Shown here piece after piece: positions 25,686 through 38,540 of a stretch of DNA of 64,000 nt. This DNA comes from Erigeron canadensis (lineage: Eukaryota; Streptophyta; Magnoliopsida; Asterales; Asteraceae), in the NCBI RefSeq assembly GCF_010389155.1, contig NC_057763.1, positions 42,390,645 to 42,454,644 of the forward strand. The letters run 5' to 3'. Under the pieces are notes generated by a model that worked only from the letters and a program-made list of their open reading frames with translations, was not told the origin of the DNA and did no database searches. Each line of letters opens with the position of its first letter. Position 1 is the stretch's first letter. Both the position numbers and the translations under genes were made by a program.

Positions 25686-27174
25686 ATGGTGGGCGGTGGC
25701 GCTGCTGCAACGGCGGCGTCGTTTAGATGGATACTACAATTACACAAAGATGTACCAAAAGCTGCTAATTTCTACAAACAAGGACTTGATTTCAGCATTA
25801 ATGTATGCACCCATCGTTGGGCCGAACTCCAATCCGGCCCGCTCAAGCTCGCTCTCATGCATTCTTCCAAGTTATTTCCACTCTCCTTATAATATATTCA
25901 TACACTCTTATAATTTAATTTTCCTTGTTTAATTTAATGTTATAGCTCTTATAATTTTCGAGTACATTTTTAGGGTTTATAAAATCTGAGTAAGTTTTTG
26001 TTCATAATGAATACAATACACCTGTGTTTGTTATGTTTCTCTTTTTATATTTAGTCAAGTAGCAAAGGACTATCTTGTAATCCATGTTACTAGTTTTGAG
26101 CCCATTTGTAGTCCAAAAATTAAAATAATAATACAAAAATAAAACATGTGGTTGCCTTTCAGTTTGCGTGTGCGCGCGCATATTCATTTGTTAAACCAAA
26201 CTAACAATCGAAAGACATTGATAAGTTATAAATAAACATTACCTGATAAAGTGTGCTCCCTAGTCTTTGTTTTGGACATTTTTATTTAATCCAAATGTTA
26301 AGTATGCAGTTTCTGATTAGATATTCACTATTTGCAGCGAGATAGCAGTTCAGAAAGGATACTCTTCACTGTTATCGTTCACTGTAACAGACATTAACAG
26401 TAGTGTGACTAAACTCATGGCTTTAGGTGCAGAGATGGACGGCCCTATCAAATATGAGGTCCATGGGAAGGTAATACTACTGCCATTGTTCAACTTGTGC
26501 TCATTGCATATGGTTATTTTCTTAGCCCATGGCTTACAACTTTTCGTTCATAACATTTAAAGTTATCTAAGAGAGATCAAAAATCATGTCCATTCTGTAT
26601 TGTATTAGGCAGACAGCAATTATAACCTATAAAAGCGCTAGCTCTGTGCTCGGTCCGACGGGTTGATTGATGTCAATGTGGGAAATATTTTGTATGCACC
26701 AATAGCGGTCCATTGGCCCGTAATACTCTTTGTGCTTTTTTATCAACACTTTTTTTGTATCTGTGATTTGTATGTCAAATATGATCAAACAAGATATATA
26801 ATCAAAAGAGTGATCTGGTTTTTGTAATAAGGTGGATGTTTATACTTAAACCACTAGCAAATATACCATAGGTGACTTTTGATGTATTTGACCTCTTTCC
26901 TGGATACCATTTTACTCATTTGTCACGTTAGAGATTTAGAGATAAGATATAACCTGGGTTGGCCCGTTCACAAGTATGTAAATGGGTCAAAGCTACCACA
27001 TCTATTTTATACCCAGGCAAAAGCAACGAAAATGAGTTCGTTAATAACGTTTTAACAATCTCAGCGTTTCTGTGAAAAATCCAAGAACACCTCAAATTTT
27101 CTTTCTTTTGTTGGCAGGTTGCTGCAATGCGGGGTCTTGATGGTCATATGCTGGGTCTTTATGAGCCTGCTTGA
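25686..27174 (+). CDS. Small VOC / glyoxalase-fold protein, 3 exons
   Basis: Exons 25686-25870, 26338-26470, 27118-27174 join in frame to 124 aa. The pattern is one VOC (vicinal oxygen chelate) module: an N-terminal beta strand with FRWILQLHKDVPKAANFYKQ, a middle SFTVTDINSSVTKLMALGA, and a C-terminal RGLDGHMLGLYEP ending shortly after. VOC proteins include glyoxalase I, dioxygenases and resistance proteins. Family knowledge: plants have many short uncharacterised VOC proteins of this kind. Metal ligands cannot be assigned with confidence, so substrate is unknown. The first ATG is 76 bp downstream of the target duplication of the foldback element, so its original promoter has been displaced or replaced. 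Confidence 0.85.
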
Positions 27175-29277
27175 AGCCTTGCAACCTGCATACCCAAAAG
27201 AACCAATTTTGTTTGTAACAGAAGCCGATTTGAAAAGCAAACAGATCATAAATTCCTCTTCATAAGCTCTTTGTGCATGTACAAATCTTGTATGCTGCAG
27301 AATGCTCTACGGCCTGAGACTTCTAGTGTCCTGCTGCTTTATTAGGTTTATGACCTATAACTTGTATGGGAAGGATGACAACTGGTGGTGGGCGGACACG
27401 TAAGTGAAGTGGAGTAGGGTATTTTTTTTTTAAACATTTTGCTGTTTTTTCAGGCAGCACTACAATTGTAATTTTGGTTAATTTGCTTTGGTTCTTGTTC
27501 ATGTAAAATCTGTTTCATATTAGGAGCTTGTTGATACTTTGGTTTACTTGATGGTCATGGAACATGTTCTACACTTCTACCTAAGCCTGGCAATACTTCA
27601 AACCAAACATTAGTTCCAAGAGGCTGCTCTATTAAATTGTCCTGCATTAGCTATACAATTTTGTAATTACAGGAATCTGTGCAACGATGGAGTTACTGTG
27701 ATTTTAGTAGACGGGATTTTAACACCTGTATTAACCGCAAATCCAGACCGAAACATATCCATGAAACGGAATCAGATTTCTTTCCGGTCAAGTAATAAAC
27801 AGACGAGAATATCCCTCTAAAGAGACAGTGATTTAGTTGTTCAGACTTCAGACATTCTTGTTTAGTAACTATTGAGGAGTTTAACAAACCAAGAATAGTT
27901 GTGTCGTTGAATTATAATCCAATTACATACATCAGAGCTAAATGCTTGTTTTATTTCTGATAACCTGAAAAAGAATACTTCTATTTTCCACGGTTTTAAA
28001 AAATCAATTCCAGGAAGTATATTTTTTCATAAAGAATTTTTGTAACAATAAGAATAACAATTGTTATAAATTTAGTGACTTAGTCATGAAATATTTCCCC
28101 GTCATTACTTTTATTTATACAATTGATATATAAACGGAACTAGTTATAAAGTGGACAATATACTATGCAATTTCTTTCAATTTTATATTATATTTTACAT
28201 CTTTTTAATTCGTACGAATACATTTTCCAATTTTTTTTTTCAGTCAAATCAAAGAAATAACTTTTGTATTTTTAACGAAGATTTAATTACACGAGTTGGC
28301 ATACGATTTCACAGTTGGCTTTGAGTTTAAAAGCAAAAAGATAAAAGTAATTGAATATTCTTAAGTTTTAACTAATCTTTTTAAAGGTATTAATTAATGA
28401 TGTACGTATATATTAACATCTTATTGTTAGTAACAATATCTTATATAAAAATTCATGTACGCCTAAGTTACAAGATTTCAATTCTATATAAGTACATAAT
28501 AATTGTCTTATAATTACCTTATATATATAGTAATAACAAATTAAAGAAAGGGAAATGCTAAATATAGCCTTTAGGGTTGTATTTAACGTGCATAAAAAAA
28601 TTTGTACCTTTCATATTAAAAGTCCACTCTCTGATTTTCATAGTAAATGTACAAATAATTTATACACTTTAAACTCAGCCTTAAAAGTGTTATTTAGCAA
28701 ACCCTTTAAAGAAAATATACACATATTCAAAGAAGATATTAGCCAGCAATCAATATAAATTTTAAGAACTCAAAGTACAATCCGTACACACATCCTTGTG
28801 CACGATTTCACAGTTTTAAAGCTATCATCACTTCAAAGGTGTCATAAAGACACATATATCTATATTTTGAAAGACACACATATATGATTTTAAATTAACA
28901 TTTTATTATTGGATATATCATTAATCATTCGTTTTTTTTAACGACATCATTTATTTAAGATACAAAAAATTATATAAATATATCATCTGTAACTAAATCA
29001 GCAAAACCATATAACAAGTACATAATTATCTTTTTACCATAAATACTACTTTAAAAAAAAACTAATTATTAAAAAAATATACAAATAACTAAGGAAAATA
29101 TTAACCAACATCAAGATACATAAATATAATACACATAACTAAGGAAAATATTAAACAAAATCAATATACATAAATATAATTTTCATAAATATAAATAATA
29201 AAACCCCAAACTATAATCCGTACAAGCATCTTTATTTTCAAACACTTAATTTTCAAACACCTAACAATAATTTGCCT
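27175..29277. other. Gene-free stretch between VOC and F-box genes
   Basis: The first ~200 bases are probably the VOC 3' UTR. The rest is AT-rich; 29080-29180 holds a short direct repeat around CATAACTAAGGAAAATATTAA. No exon was supported on either strand. Confidence 0.4.
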
Positions 29278-30411
29278 ATGTCAAACAATAATGATGTTAA
29301 ACACAACATCTTCAACCTCCCACAAGTCATAATCCTCCACATTCTTTCATGTCTTCCCATCAAATCTTTGCTTCAATTCCGACGTGTTTCCAAGTCATCT
29401 CGGCAGTTGGTCTCCCACCCGTATTTGGCCAAGCGCCATCTCTTGGCCTCAACCCCAAACCACCCTGATGATCACCACCTTTTGATCTACTACGAAACCG
29501 ATGATTACAAGTATGAATTTTACTCCCTTAGATCACCTATCACTTTACAAGAAACACTTAAGCTTCAAACCCCAGACAATGCCCTTCATGGATATCTTAG
29601 AATTGTTGGTTCTAGCAAAGGCTTAATGTGCTTTTTTGACACAAACTATTTCTCGAATGTCGGTAGGGTTATTCTTTGGAACCCAAGTGTTAATAAGTAT
29701 AAGATTGTCTGCGATCCTGTTTACAACGACTTGAATAGTAAAAAGTTTTCTCATTTTGTTGTCGGGTTTGGTTTAGTTTCAAGGGATCTAGAGTTTAAGG
29801 TTGTTGAGATTGTTTACTATTCGCATAAAGTCAAGGTTGTCAATGATGTGTTTGTTTATTCATTTAGTACTGATACTTGGAAGAAAAAGGATAATGTGAC
29901 GGCTCCTTGTTTTTTGGCTAGGGGTTGGTCTAGTAATGTGATGGTGAACGGTTTTGTCCATTGGTTGGGTCGTAAAGGTCCTGGTAAGGGTGATGATTAT
30001 CTGATTATGGCGTTTGATATAGAAAATGAGTGTTTTAGTGTTGTTGAGCTGCCTAAGAATATGGTTTATGGTTATGATCAATTGTATCTGGTTCCATATG
30101 GTGATTCTATTTGTTTGTCATTGTGTGCTCATTATATTGGACTTAATGGGATCGACAAATGGGACATCTGGGTGATGGGTGATTACGGAGTAGCCAACTC
30201 TTGGATGAAAGTTTGCGTGGTTATGCAGCCTAAAGTGTCGAACCCACCTCTGATGATGAAAAGTTATCATCGAGTTTTGGTGGTGACGAATGATGGAAGT
30301 CTTGGTTTGTATGATTCGGTCAAGAAACAGATGTGGAATCTCGGGACGTCTGGATTGAAAGAAAGTTTTCGTGCGGTTCACTATACGGCTAGCTTAGCTC
30401 TGCTTAATTGA
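29278..30411 (+). CDS. F-box protein with F-box-associated domain (At3g23880-like)
   Basis: A single-exon gene of 377 aa, typical size for this plant family. The F box spans residues ~12-50: NLPQVIILHILSCLPIKSLL followed by RVSKSSRQLVSHPYLAKRHL. After it come the F-box-associated (FBA) segments, including GSSKGLMCFFD, ILWNPSVNKY, VGFGLVSRDLEFKVVEIVYY and VYSFSTDTWKKK. Such proteins are substrate receptors of SCF (Skp1-Cullin-F-box) ubiquitin ligases; the target is unknown. I chose the ATG at 29278, since the codon two upstream is not ATG. The frame is intact. FBA family members turn over quickly in plants, so orthology across species is weak evidence. Confidence 0.9.
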   Translation: MSNNNDVKHNIFNLPQVIILHILSCLPIKSLLQFRRVSKSSRQLVSHPYLAKRHLLASTPNHPDDHHLLIYYETDDYKYEFYSLRSPITLQETLKLQTPDNALHGYLRIVGSSKGLMCFFDTNYFSNVGRVILWNPSVNKYKIVCDPVYNDLNSKKFSHFVVGFGLVSRDLEFKVVEIVYYSHKVKVVNDVFVYSFSTDTWKKKDNVTAPCFLARGWSSNVMVNGFVHWLGRKGPGKGDDYLIMAFDIENECFSVVELPKNMVYGYDQLYLVPYGDSICLSLCAHYIGLNGIDKWDIWVMGDYGVANSWMKVCVVMQPKVSNPPLMMKSYHRVLVVTNDGSLGLYDSVKKQMWNLGTSGLKESFRAVHYTASLALLN

Positions 30412-32075
30412 TGATGGTTAGTGAAGGCTGGATAAATGGCCGGCGATTCTTTGCACTAGTTTTTTTTTTTTTTTTTAATATGGTTTTTATCTTATTTTTT
30501 TCGTTTCATATTTTTTATGCTGCATGCATAGGGATGAATAACCGTGTAATTTGCTTAATTCTTTATCGTCTTATTCTTTGATACATAAACTCATGAGATG
30601 AGCAATTATTTGTTTTGATCAGCTTAATTTTCTGGTTTATATATATGTTTTCTTTTTCTAGATTATTGATTGTTAGATGTTTTGTATGTTCCATAGAGAG
30701 AAAAATAATAGTAGTATGTACGTGTTAATGTGTGATGATATCTAAATTATTACCTTATAGTTAAAATATCTATACTATAATACCACCGTCTAAAATTTTA
30801 AAATGTTTTAATTAGAACTTTGTAAACATGGTAAGGATCCTTTCTTTCAAATTGATGATTGCCGACCTATTTAACGATACGATTCTTTCTTTCAAATTGA
30901 TTGCTAGCCTTTTTTAACTACAATAATACTAATTATTGTAATGGGGCGGGTATTGTCGGGATCTCGATCCTCATCCCCATACTCGGTTCTCATTTATAAT
31001 CTCCATCCCGGTCCAGGCCCGTAGGGGATTTAAGTTACATCCCCATACCCGTCCCCATCGGGTATCGGGGATCCCTGTTCGGTAATCGGGTATATCTTTT
31101 TGGACTAAACATAAATTCATTGAAGTAGAAGATAGCTAAAAAAACGTGTAGTCCGACCTTTTCTTTCTATATATAAACTAATATCTATGCATGTTAAGTA
31201 ATTGTAAATAAAGTGTAATACATGAAAAATATTAAACGAAAAGATATAAACTTAAAGTGATTATAAAAATATGAAAAAGTTTAAAGTAACTAATGAACGT
31301 ATATAGTTTTTTTGGGTTCGAGTATGGGGATCGGAGATTTATGGTTTCCCATCCTTGTCACCATTCCTACCGGGGAATAGAATTACATCTTCATACACGT
31401 CCCCATCTCCAGTCAACTTGGGGACTTCCCAATCAAATCGGGTTCGGATATCGAATTTCCCATCGGATACAAGTTTTTTAGTCATCCCCTAATACCGATG
31501 CAAACGTAAGTTTCTCTATCATTTATAGCTGAACAATATTTTAAGAACTAGTCTTTTGAATGAACTTGTTTCTTAAATTGACGGTCGAACCGGTTGAAAA
31601 AAAACACAACATTATACATAGACATAATTAGTATATAATTTTAACATTATAAGTTTTTCCAATTCAAATGATAATGTATATAAAGATTATAAACACAATA
31701 TTTACTTTTCACAAAAAATTAATATATAATACTTTTTGCTGGACAAAAGATCAATTTTACCTTAAAACATGTCAGTTTTACTGTAAAACCCTTATAATAA
31801 CCCGATCGATCGACTATGTCATCACATGTTACATGAGTGTCTTTTCTTTGCTTTCACTTTGGTAGGAAAGTTAGTTTCAATTCAGACGTGCTGTAGGTAA
31901 TTTTAACCAATAATTTGTTAGATTTTCAATCCCTTACTCATGAAAAATACCTTGAGAAACTCAAGATTCGAAGCTGAGACTTTAGGAAAAACTCACATCC
32001 TAGACTCATATAATGGATTTAAAAGATACCTAGTAAAAAACAAAATTGATTAAATGCATTAATTATTTAATTAGC

Positions 32076-32108
<33 letters not shown>

Positions 32109-32373
32109 ATAACATACTAAATAATTAAACTGATAAATGTGTAAGCCAACAACTTGGAGAATCAACAAGAACATTTGGGCGCACGAGTTGTTGCTATATA
32201 TCGTATACCTAGCTACCTTGCATATGTGATGAACTGCTTATTTTGGATCTTGCACGACATCCTGATAATGATCATACTTGACAACACACTCTAGTAAATT
32301 ATCGTCATCTGTGCTAGTTGCCTCACCTTAGTATATGATTAATTAAGATCGAGCGAAATACAATGAACATATA
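30412..32373. other. Gene-free region with GGGGATCGGG-type repeats
   Basis: Positions 30940-31090 and 31310-31490 carry degenerate GGGTATCGGGGATCCC-like sequence in partly opposite orientation, like the subterminal zones of hAT elements, but no target duplication was found. A (TA)14 microsatellite is at 32084-32111. No gene seen. Confidence 0.45.
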
Positions 32374-32958
32374 TCTATACTACCTATATAAACAAACTAC
32401 CCCCTCCCCAATTCAACTCTATACCTTTGAATTACCTAAAATACCCTAATACATTTAAACTAACTCCACACGCCTCATCCCTGAAATTCCGAAATTACCC
32501 TTAATAGAAAAACCCACAATTACCTAAAACCTCTATTGTTATAAAATCCCCATTAACTCTAAAATTATTGTTGAAAGTATTGCTACGAATAAGAAAAAAC
32601 ATCTTAATTGTCATAGATTATATTACAAAATATTTAAACAATAAATACCTTTTTATAACTCACGAAATTAAGAACCAATTATATCCTTTGTATATTCGTA
32701 TTAAATTTTAATATTGGACTATTTATTTTTTTAATTGCCTTGGTCTCCTCCCTTACAATTGTAAGTGGTATTTTTTATGGTTAGTGTTTACACTTCATTA
32801 ATTATTTGCACTTAATCCGCGACTTATTTTTGAAATGATGTATACGGTTACATCCTGTATTGACGTATCTCATGAAAGTAAACTGAACGCTATAAACCAT
32901 TTACGGTGTCTAAAGCGTTATAGACCGTCGCCGCTGCAACGCGCGGACACCATTCTAG
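32374..32958 (+). mobile_element. Non-autonomous Helitron
   Basis: 585 bp with 5' TCTATACTACCTATATAAAC after A, and 3' CTAG before T (A|T insertion). A GC-rich stem (CCGC...GCGG) lies about 10-25 bases before the 3' end, at 32930-32946. No Rep/helicase ORF. Confidence 0.75.
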
Positions 32959-33937
32959 TACGAGTATATACAGACTAGCTAGTGCTTAATTAATTATCTA
33001 TGCATTGTCTACGTACGTACCAAATATAAATGATAATGAATAACCAAATTAAATATATAGACATACTAATTAATTAATTAGCTCCATAGACGACATTGAT
33101 CATAACAGTGGCATCACGAAGATTAATTAATTACTTGGATCGATGTCGTAGAAGATCCATATATAATAAACAGGTTCATGGGGCACTTGCTAGGTATAGA
33201 GTCTAGCAAGCAAGAACTAGCTAGCTCCCACGTACTAATTAATTTGTTCTAGATTGAAGACTCTCTAAATGATTGGCCGGCCTACATATATCATCAGCTA
33301 GCTGCTTATATATTGAAGCAACGTAATTAAGCGCGTACGTGCAGTCTTTAGTTACATACATACATTATTACAATATTCATTTCATAATTATTACTCCTAT
33401 ATATAGAGTTACGTACCGGCCGGGATGCCAATAAAATGAGTTAGGTAACCCATTCATATGAAAGCTTTCGCTTCAACCTATAATGATGTTAATTACGTAA
33501 CTCATGCCATTCATATGCATGGTGGTTATTGGTTAAAATCCATCTAGCTAGCTAGTTATATATATAGATCGATTAAGATTAATGTTCGGATCGAACGTGT
33601 GAGCCTATAAAATTTATTTGAACCGATTAATGTGCTGAATTTTCGAAAAAAATGTTTTTAAAGTCGTTCTATAATTTATTTCCTATTTAAGTCATTAAAA
33701 TTTAAATGTGTCACATTTTTACCATCTTACAATAACCTGATTCTTATAATCTTACGATATCAATACAGAGTTGGGAATGATATATCTACAACAATTATTA
33801 ACAATCCACAACAATTTATGTTTTACGCAGTTATAAACTGTGCAGTAAAACATGTACATTTGTTGTATATGGATAATAATTGTTGTAGATTTATCACTTT
33901 CCTAGCTTTGATAATATGTGATCAACAATTCCTTCAA
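32959..33937. other. Gene-free stretch
   Basis: AT-rich, with many CTAG/GCTAGC tetranucleotide clusters at 33180-33310 and 33540-33570. No gene or clear element seen. Confidence 0.35.
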
Positions 33938-34218
33938 AAAAAATTTTTTATTATTATTTTTTGAATGACAGTGGTGATTGGACTCAGCAGCATGTCTCTT
34001 CATCGTCCGATAGAGATTGACCAGGTCACCAGCACAGTCAATCCGAGGGCATGACTGGCGGTGAAAGTCTCACTACCTGTTCTGGAGGAAACTAGCTAAT
34101 ACTAGAGAAACTCCCATGCTTCACCTCATTGGTAAAGACTTTCCAATATGTCTTTCAAAGGTTTTGAACCTGTGACCAATAAGGGGCATTAAATGTCAAG
34201 TTGGGCTAAATCCCAAAT
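33938..34218 (-). mobile_element. SINE with 13-bp target duplication
   Basis: On the minus strand a B box GGTTCAAAACC follows an A-box-like GGATTTAGCCCAACTTG; the 3' end is A/T rich. ACAATTCCTTCAA lies at 33925-33937 and 34219-34231. It is a different family from the SINEs at 10338 and 24643. Confidence 0.8.
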
Positions 34219-34318
34219 ACAATTCCTTCAATTATTATTGTTGTTTCTTTAATTTTATTTTAATCATCTACCCTTAATTTATTTTTTTTGATCAAAACTT
34301 TTCCCAAAACAACATATC

Positions 34319-35134
34319 TGTTAGAACACCATTCTTAAAAAACAACAATTTTATTGAAGATTCATTCGAATTACAACAATAAAATTACAAGTAAAGAAAG
34401 TAGTACAAAACATTACAAGAAAGCAAAATAAAGAACAAAACAGAAACAGAAAGAAAGGCAAAAATGGGCTGAGGATATGGTTAAACCAAGGTCCCTTAAA
34501 ACTGATTTCGGGTACAACAGCCAAAGCAGTTAGTACTGCCGGAGTCAACCACAACCCAGAATTTACCTTCAAGAACTTCTTGAAGTGGAGTAAAAGAGAA
34601 AGAGTTTTGTAGATGATCCAGGATGGAGAAAGTGTTAGAATTCTTGTTATTATCATTCTGATCAGTTACAAAACATATATAAATCAGATTTTGTTAAGTG
34701 GGAAACACCTATTAACATTAGAAGGTTAACAACACATTAAAACAGATGTCACTTGCTGAACTAATGCAAGTGTTGTTCCAGGTGTTAAACCAGGAACAAA
34801 GGATCCCACTTAAGCCACAACCACTAACACTTGAGCCATCACACTTAGCCAGCTAAGTGCAAAGTGCGCCACTAAAACGCCACATTACGCCTCATCGCCC
34901 ACGCCCCCGGTCTCGGGCGCGGGCGCGTCGGGTGCTTCGCACCCTCCTAGCTCACTTGGGGTGTAGCCCCTTATAAGGAATTATAATTCCTCCAACACTC
35001 TTCCTTATAAACATACTTAATGTTTATTCTTCTACCAATGTGGGACAAATTCACATTAGTTAATTATTCTTTCAACTCCTTTTAACATATCTATTAACTT
35101 GGATATTCTATGTTATTACATAAAATTTCCAACA
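34319..35134 (-). mobile_element. Solo LTR with 5-bp duplication ATATC
   Basis: 816 bp ending TG...CA, flanked by ATATC at 34314-34318 and 35135-35139. Minus-strand ends are TGTTGGAAA... and ...GTTCTAACA, and it contains a TTTGTCCCACATTGG block, known from plant copia LTRs. A GC-rich block at 34880-34950 (GGCGCGGGCGCG-like) is unusual here. It lies ~180 bp past the end of the UGT pseudogene, inside DNA that matches the 3' flank of the intact UGT copy. Confidence 0.88.
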
Positions 35135-35316
35135 ATATCTTCATGTAGACTTGTTGGCATGAATCAAATTGAGCTACTAATTTGATAATTCAAACATATA
35201 AAAAGTACTTTATTGCACAAAGCAAGGATATATTAACAATTCTATTATGCCCGATCCACTAAAGACTTAATCTTGTTTTTCAACTTATTTAAATGCATGT
35301 ATGATCACATAAAGAT

Positions 35317-36719
35317 TTAGATCTTGTTTTCCAATTTATAAGCCAATTGCTCTAATGTTTTTGTTGAGCATCCATCTTTACTAAGAGTATTAGTAGCTGC
35401 ATCTTTGAGATCCCGAATTCTACTTTGAATTTCTTTCCCTTCTTCTCCTTCCAATAAACTCTTCACAACCCTAGCAATCTCAACATGACCAATGATACCA
35501 TTCTCATCAGCTTTGGCTCTCAACGCCGCTTTTATGTCTTCAGTTAGAGATACCACATTCATCTTTTGCTCCTCATAAAGTGGCCAAGCAATCACTAGCA
35601 CACCATGTACTACAGTCTCAAGAATCGAGTTCCAACCACAATGAGTCAAAAATCCGCCTGTTGAACTATGACTTAAAATTTGGGCTTGTGGGCCCAAGAA
35701 GGTACCACAAACCCAGTACCTTTGGTTCTTTCCAAAAACCCTTCTGGTAAAAACCCAGGGGGGTCCTTAAGACCATGAGAATCAAAGTATCTGGCATTCG
35801 GTTGATCACTTGGACTTCTAACCACCCATATGAACCTTTGTTCACTTAATTCCAACCCCATGGCCAACTCATTAAGTTGATTAGATGAAAGGGTTCCACC
35901 GCTCCCAAAAGATATGTACAACACCGAACCACATGGCTGACCATCCAACCATCTTAAACACTCCAACTGACCATCCACATCGCAACCTGAACCAGTCTGT
36001 ATCAAAGGTCCAACGGGATAAACCTTTGGTTTCCCTGGTTCATCCTCCAGCAAAGCTTTCAAAGCTCCACTTTCAATCTCCATGAAGCTATTTATAGCTA
36101 TACCTTTTGCCATACTATACCTCTTTGCATTATGAAGCACTCATTTGTATGCATCATTCTCTCTATCTTGAAGCGAGTCAAATAGGTCTTGTCCATGAAC
36201 AGGTATGCAACCAGGAATCGTAATCGGTTCAAGCAAGTCCCTATACTCACATGAAACCATTTGATCAAGTTTAGGCAAATGAATAAACAAAGACAAAACC
36301 ATAGCAATTGACGGAAAGAATATATATGGTGAAACACCATATTCAATGGCCACATCAAATGCATCTGTGCCAAGAAGATCAGTAAACAAAGCCACCATGT
36401 TTTTTTCCTTAACTAAAGTCTTGAATACTTCACGGAGCGAATCAAGTGACCTTGTGACCATGAGACATATTCGGGTTTCCTTTTTGCTATCTTGTGGTAA
36501 GTCATCAAAATTGACTGGAGGAAGAATGAGATAATTTAAGCCATTAGGAAGTGAATCAAGAAAAACCTTTTGAGATATGGATAAAGGTCCATTGTTTGGG
36601 ATGATGAAAGTGGCTGAAATATTGTGGTGAATCTTTAGTTTTTTAGAAAATTCAACTAAAGGGATCAAATGTCTCATACCTGGACTTGGTACAATGGCAA
36701 TATGGGGTGTTCTTTCCAT
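35317..36719 (-). pseudogene. UGT72-type glucosyltransferase pseudogene
   Basis: Close duplicate of the intact gene at 57034-58434. Two clear lesions: codon 193 is TGA (36141-36143) where the paralogue has TGG for Trp, and one G is missing in a GGGG run near 35690, which shifts the frame just at the start of the PSPG box (paralogue WAPQAQ). Outside these, most codons match. The start-proximal motif is changed to SPGMRHLIPL. The broken copy could at best give a 192 aa fragment lacking the sugar-donor site. Confidence 0.93.
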
Positions 36720-36786
36720 TGAATCATATAGAAAGAGATATATAGCTTGTATAAAAGTTTAGATACAAATGAAGTTTATATGTTTG

Positions 36787-36811
36787 ATATATATATATAT
36801 ATATATATATA
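36787..36811. repeat. (AT)n microsatellite at pseudogene promoter
   Basis: 25 bases of AT repeat at the position where the intact UGT copy has its TATAAATA box. Confidence 0.8.
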
Positions 36812-38540
36812 GCCACTAGCTTTTGATTGAGGATTATTTTTTGTGCTTTGCGTAAGAAGAAGGAGGAGATCCCTCAAGTTGTTTCTAACTTAAGGGGTCA
36901 AATTAGAAACATCTTGATCCTTTTATTAAAATCAATGTTTGAGATTCAAAGATCATTTTTTAATCTCAATCCTTGATTTTAATATAAAGTTCAAGATTTC
37001 TCTAACATGACTATTTTAGGAAACTTGATGGAATCCTCTCTCGAAGAAGAAAGGATACATGTACTTTACATTTGAAAAAGATTGTTAGTAGCTAGAGTTG
37101 ATGAGTTAAATTATAACCAACCCGGCCGTCGACTTGCATTGGTGAAGTCGATCAATGTTAATTTCTAAAGAGCAAGTAGACGATCGAGTTGAAGCAGGTT
37201 GAGGGTCATATTGTATATCTACGATCTGGCCCTTTAGGTTTCTTTGGTGCGCAAGAGTGCTATATGATCAAAACCGTAATAAATATATATTTCTAAATCT
37301 AAGATCATCTTTGAAAATTTTGTTACATAATAGCTAGGCCGGTTTTGCTTAGAAATACTATAAAGTGCTAATTAGGATGATCTGGGACAATTCTCTTGAA
37401 ATCGCGAAGAGATCAAACCATGTTAGGAGTAGTATCCACTAAAAACTACACGGCTTATGTCCAATTGTTAATCGGCAATGAGATCACTATTTGACATGGT
37501 TAAAGTGGTAAATGATATATCTAGACATAATCAATAATAAAAACACATATACTTAAATTCAAAACTTAATGTTAATATTAGTGATCATTATTATGGTTAG
37601 AGCTATAACTCTAGCTAGCGTGGTGGTACAATGTTATGGATATTTGAATATGTTAATATAATACCGAAAATGCTAAATAAATTTTTTAGGTCGGATTTCG
37701 ATTACTTATATAAAAAATTATACTTTTTCATAATCTACCCTTTAAATTTAATATAACTATTTGATACATATTAATAAAAGCTTTATAGCTTCATTTAGCA
37801 AACCCATATTATAATCAACTTACTAAAACCCAATAATAATAATATTGTTTGATAGTAAGTGTTTGGAGTAGGTGGGCTATTTACATATTTGAACGTCTTA
37901 AAAATCAATTAACTAGAAAGCAACAATAATATTGTTGATAATAAAAGTGTGTATTGGGTGGGGACTACATGATGATGAGTTGCTTTATAGAGATATATTT
38001 CCCAATCAAAGCTTCAATTGAAATAGAAAATGAAATAGAATAAGATTTAGCTTTCCTGTTTTGGATTAAAATGGGTTCATAGTTGGGATGGAGTATAGAC
38101 ATCTTATTCTTTACCCTTTCTAAACAAAGAATTGAATGTATTGTCAATTTGGCTTAGCTATTAGAAAATATAACATGGTATCCGCACAATGTAGTCGTGA
38201 CGGCGATGGTGTGCTGATGGGAGCGATTGTTAGTGGTGGGGGCGGCGTTGAGTAATGTTGATAATTGATGTAAATATACGCGTAACTGATAATAACTTAT
38301 CAATTAACTTAAACTATAGTTAGTTAATTTGAGATTAACTAAATGAAATTTGAAATTAATTGTGTTAATAATATATCATCATCTATTTTACTCAAAAGTC
38401 ATGTATCATTGTTGAAATATTTTTAAAAATGAACTGATTTTAGTATGAATGAGAATATGGCAGCATATATGTACCATGAGAATCGTTTGAATTAAAATTA
38501 AACTAGATTGGATTTGAAGTATGTAATTTGATCATGTGAG
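36812..38540. other. Gene-free stretch
   Basis: AT-rich upstream region of the UGT pseudogene followed by unremarkable DNA. No exon, RNA gene or well-bounded element seen. Confidence 0.4.

Noticed and set aside
30940..31500. A defined hAT element from GGGGATCGGG repeats
   Set aside because: No matching ends or 8-bp duplication could be found, so only a repeat-rich region is recorded.
34351..34656. 101-aa minus-strand ORF
   Set aside because: It lies wholly inside the solo LTR and shows no domain; LTR sequence explains it.
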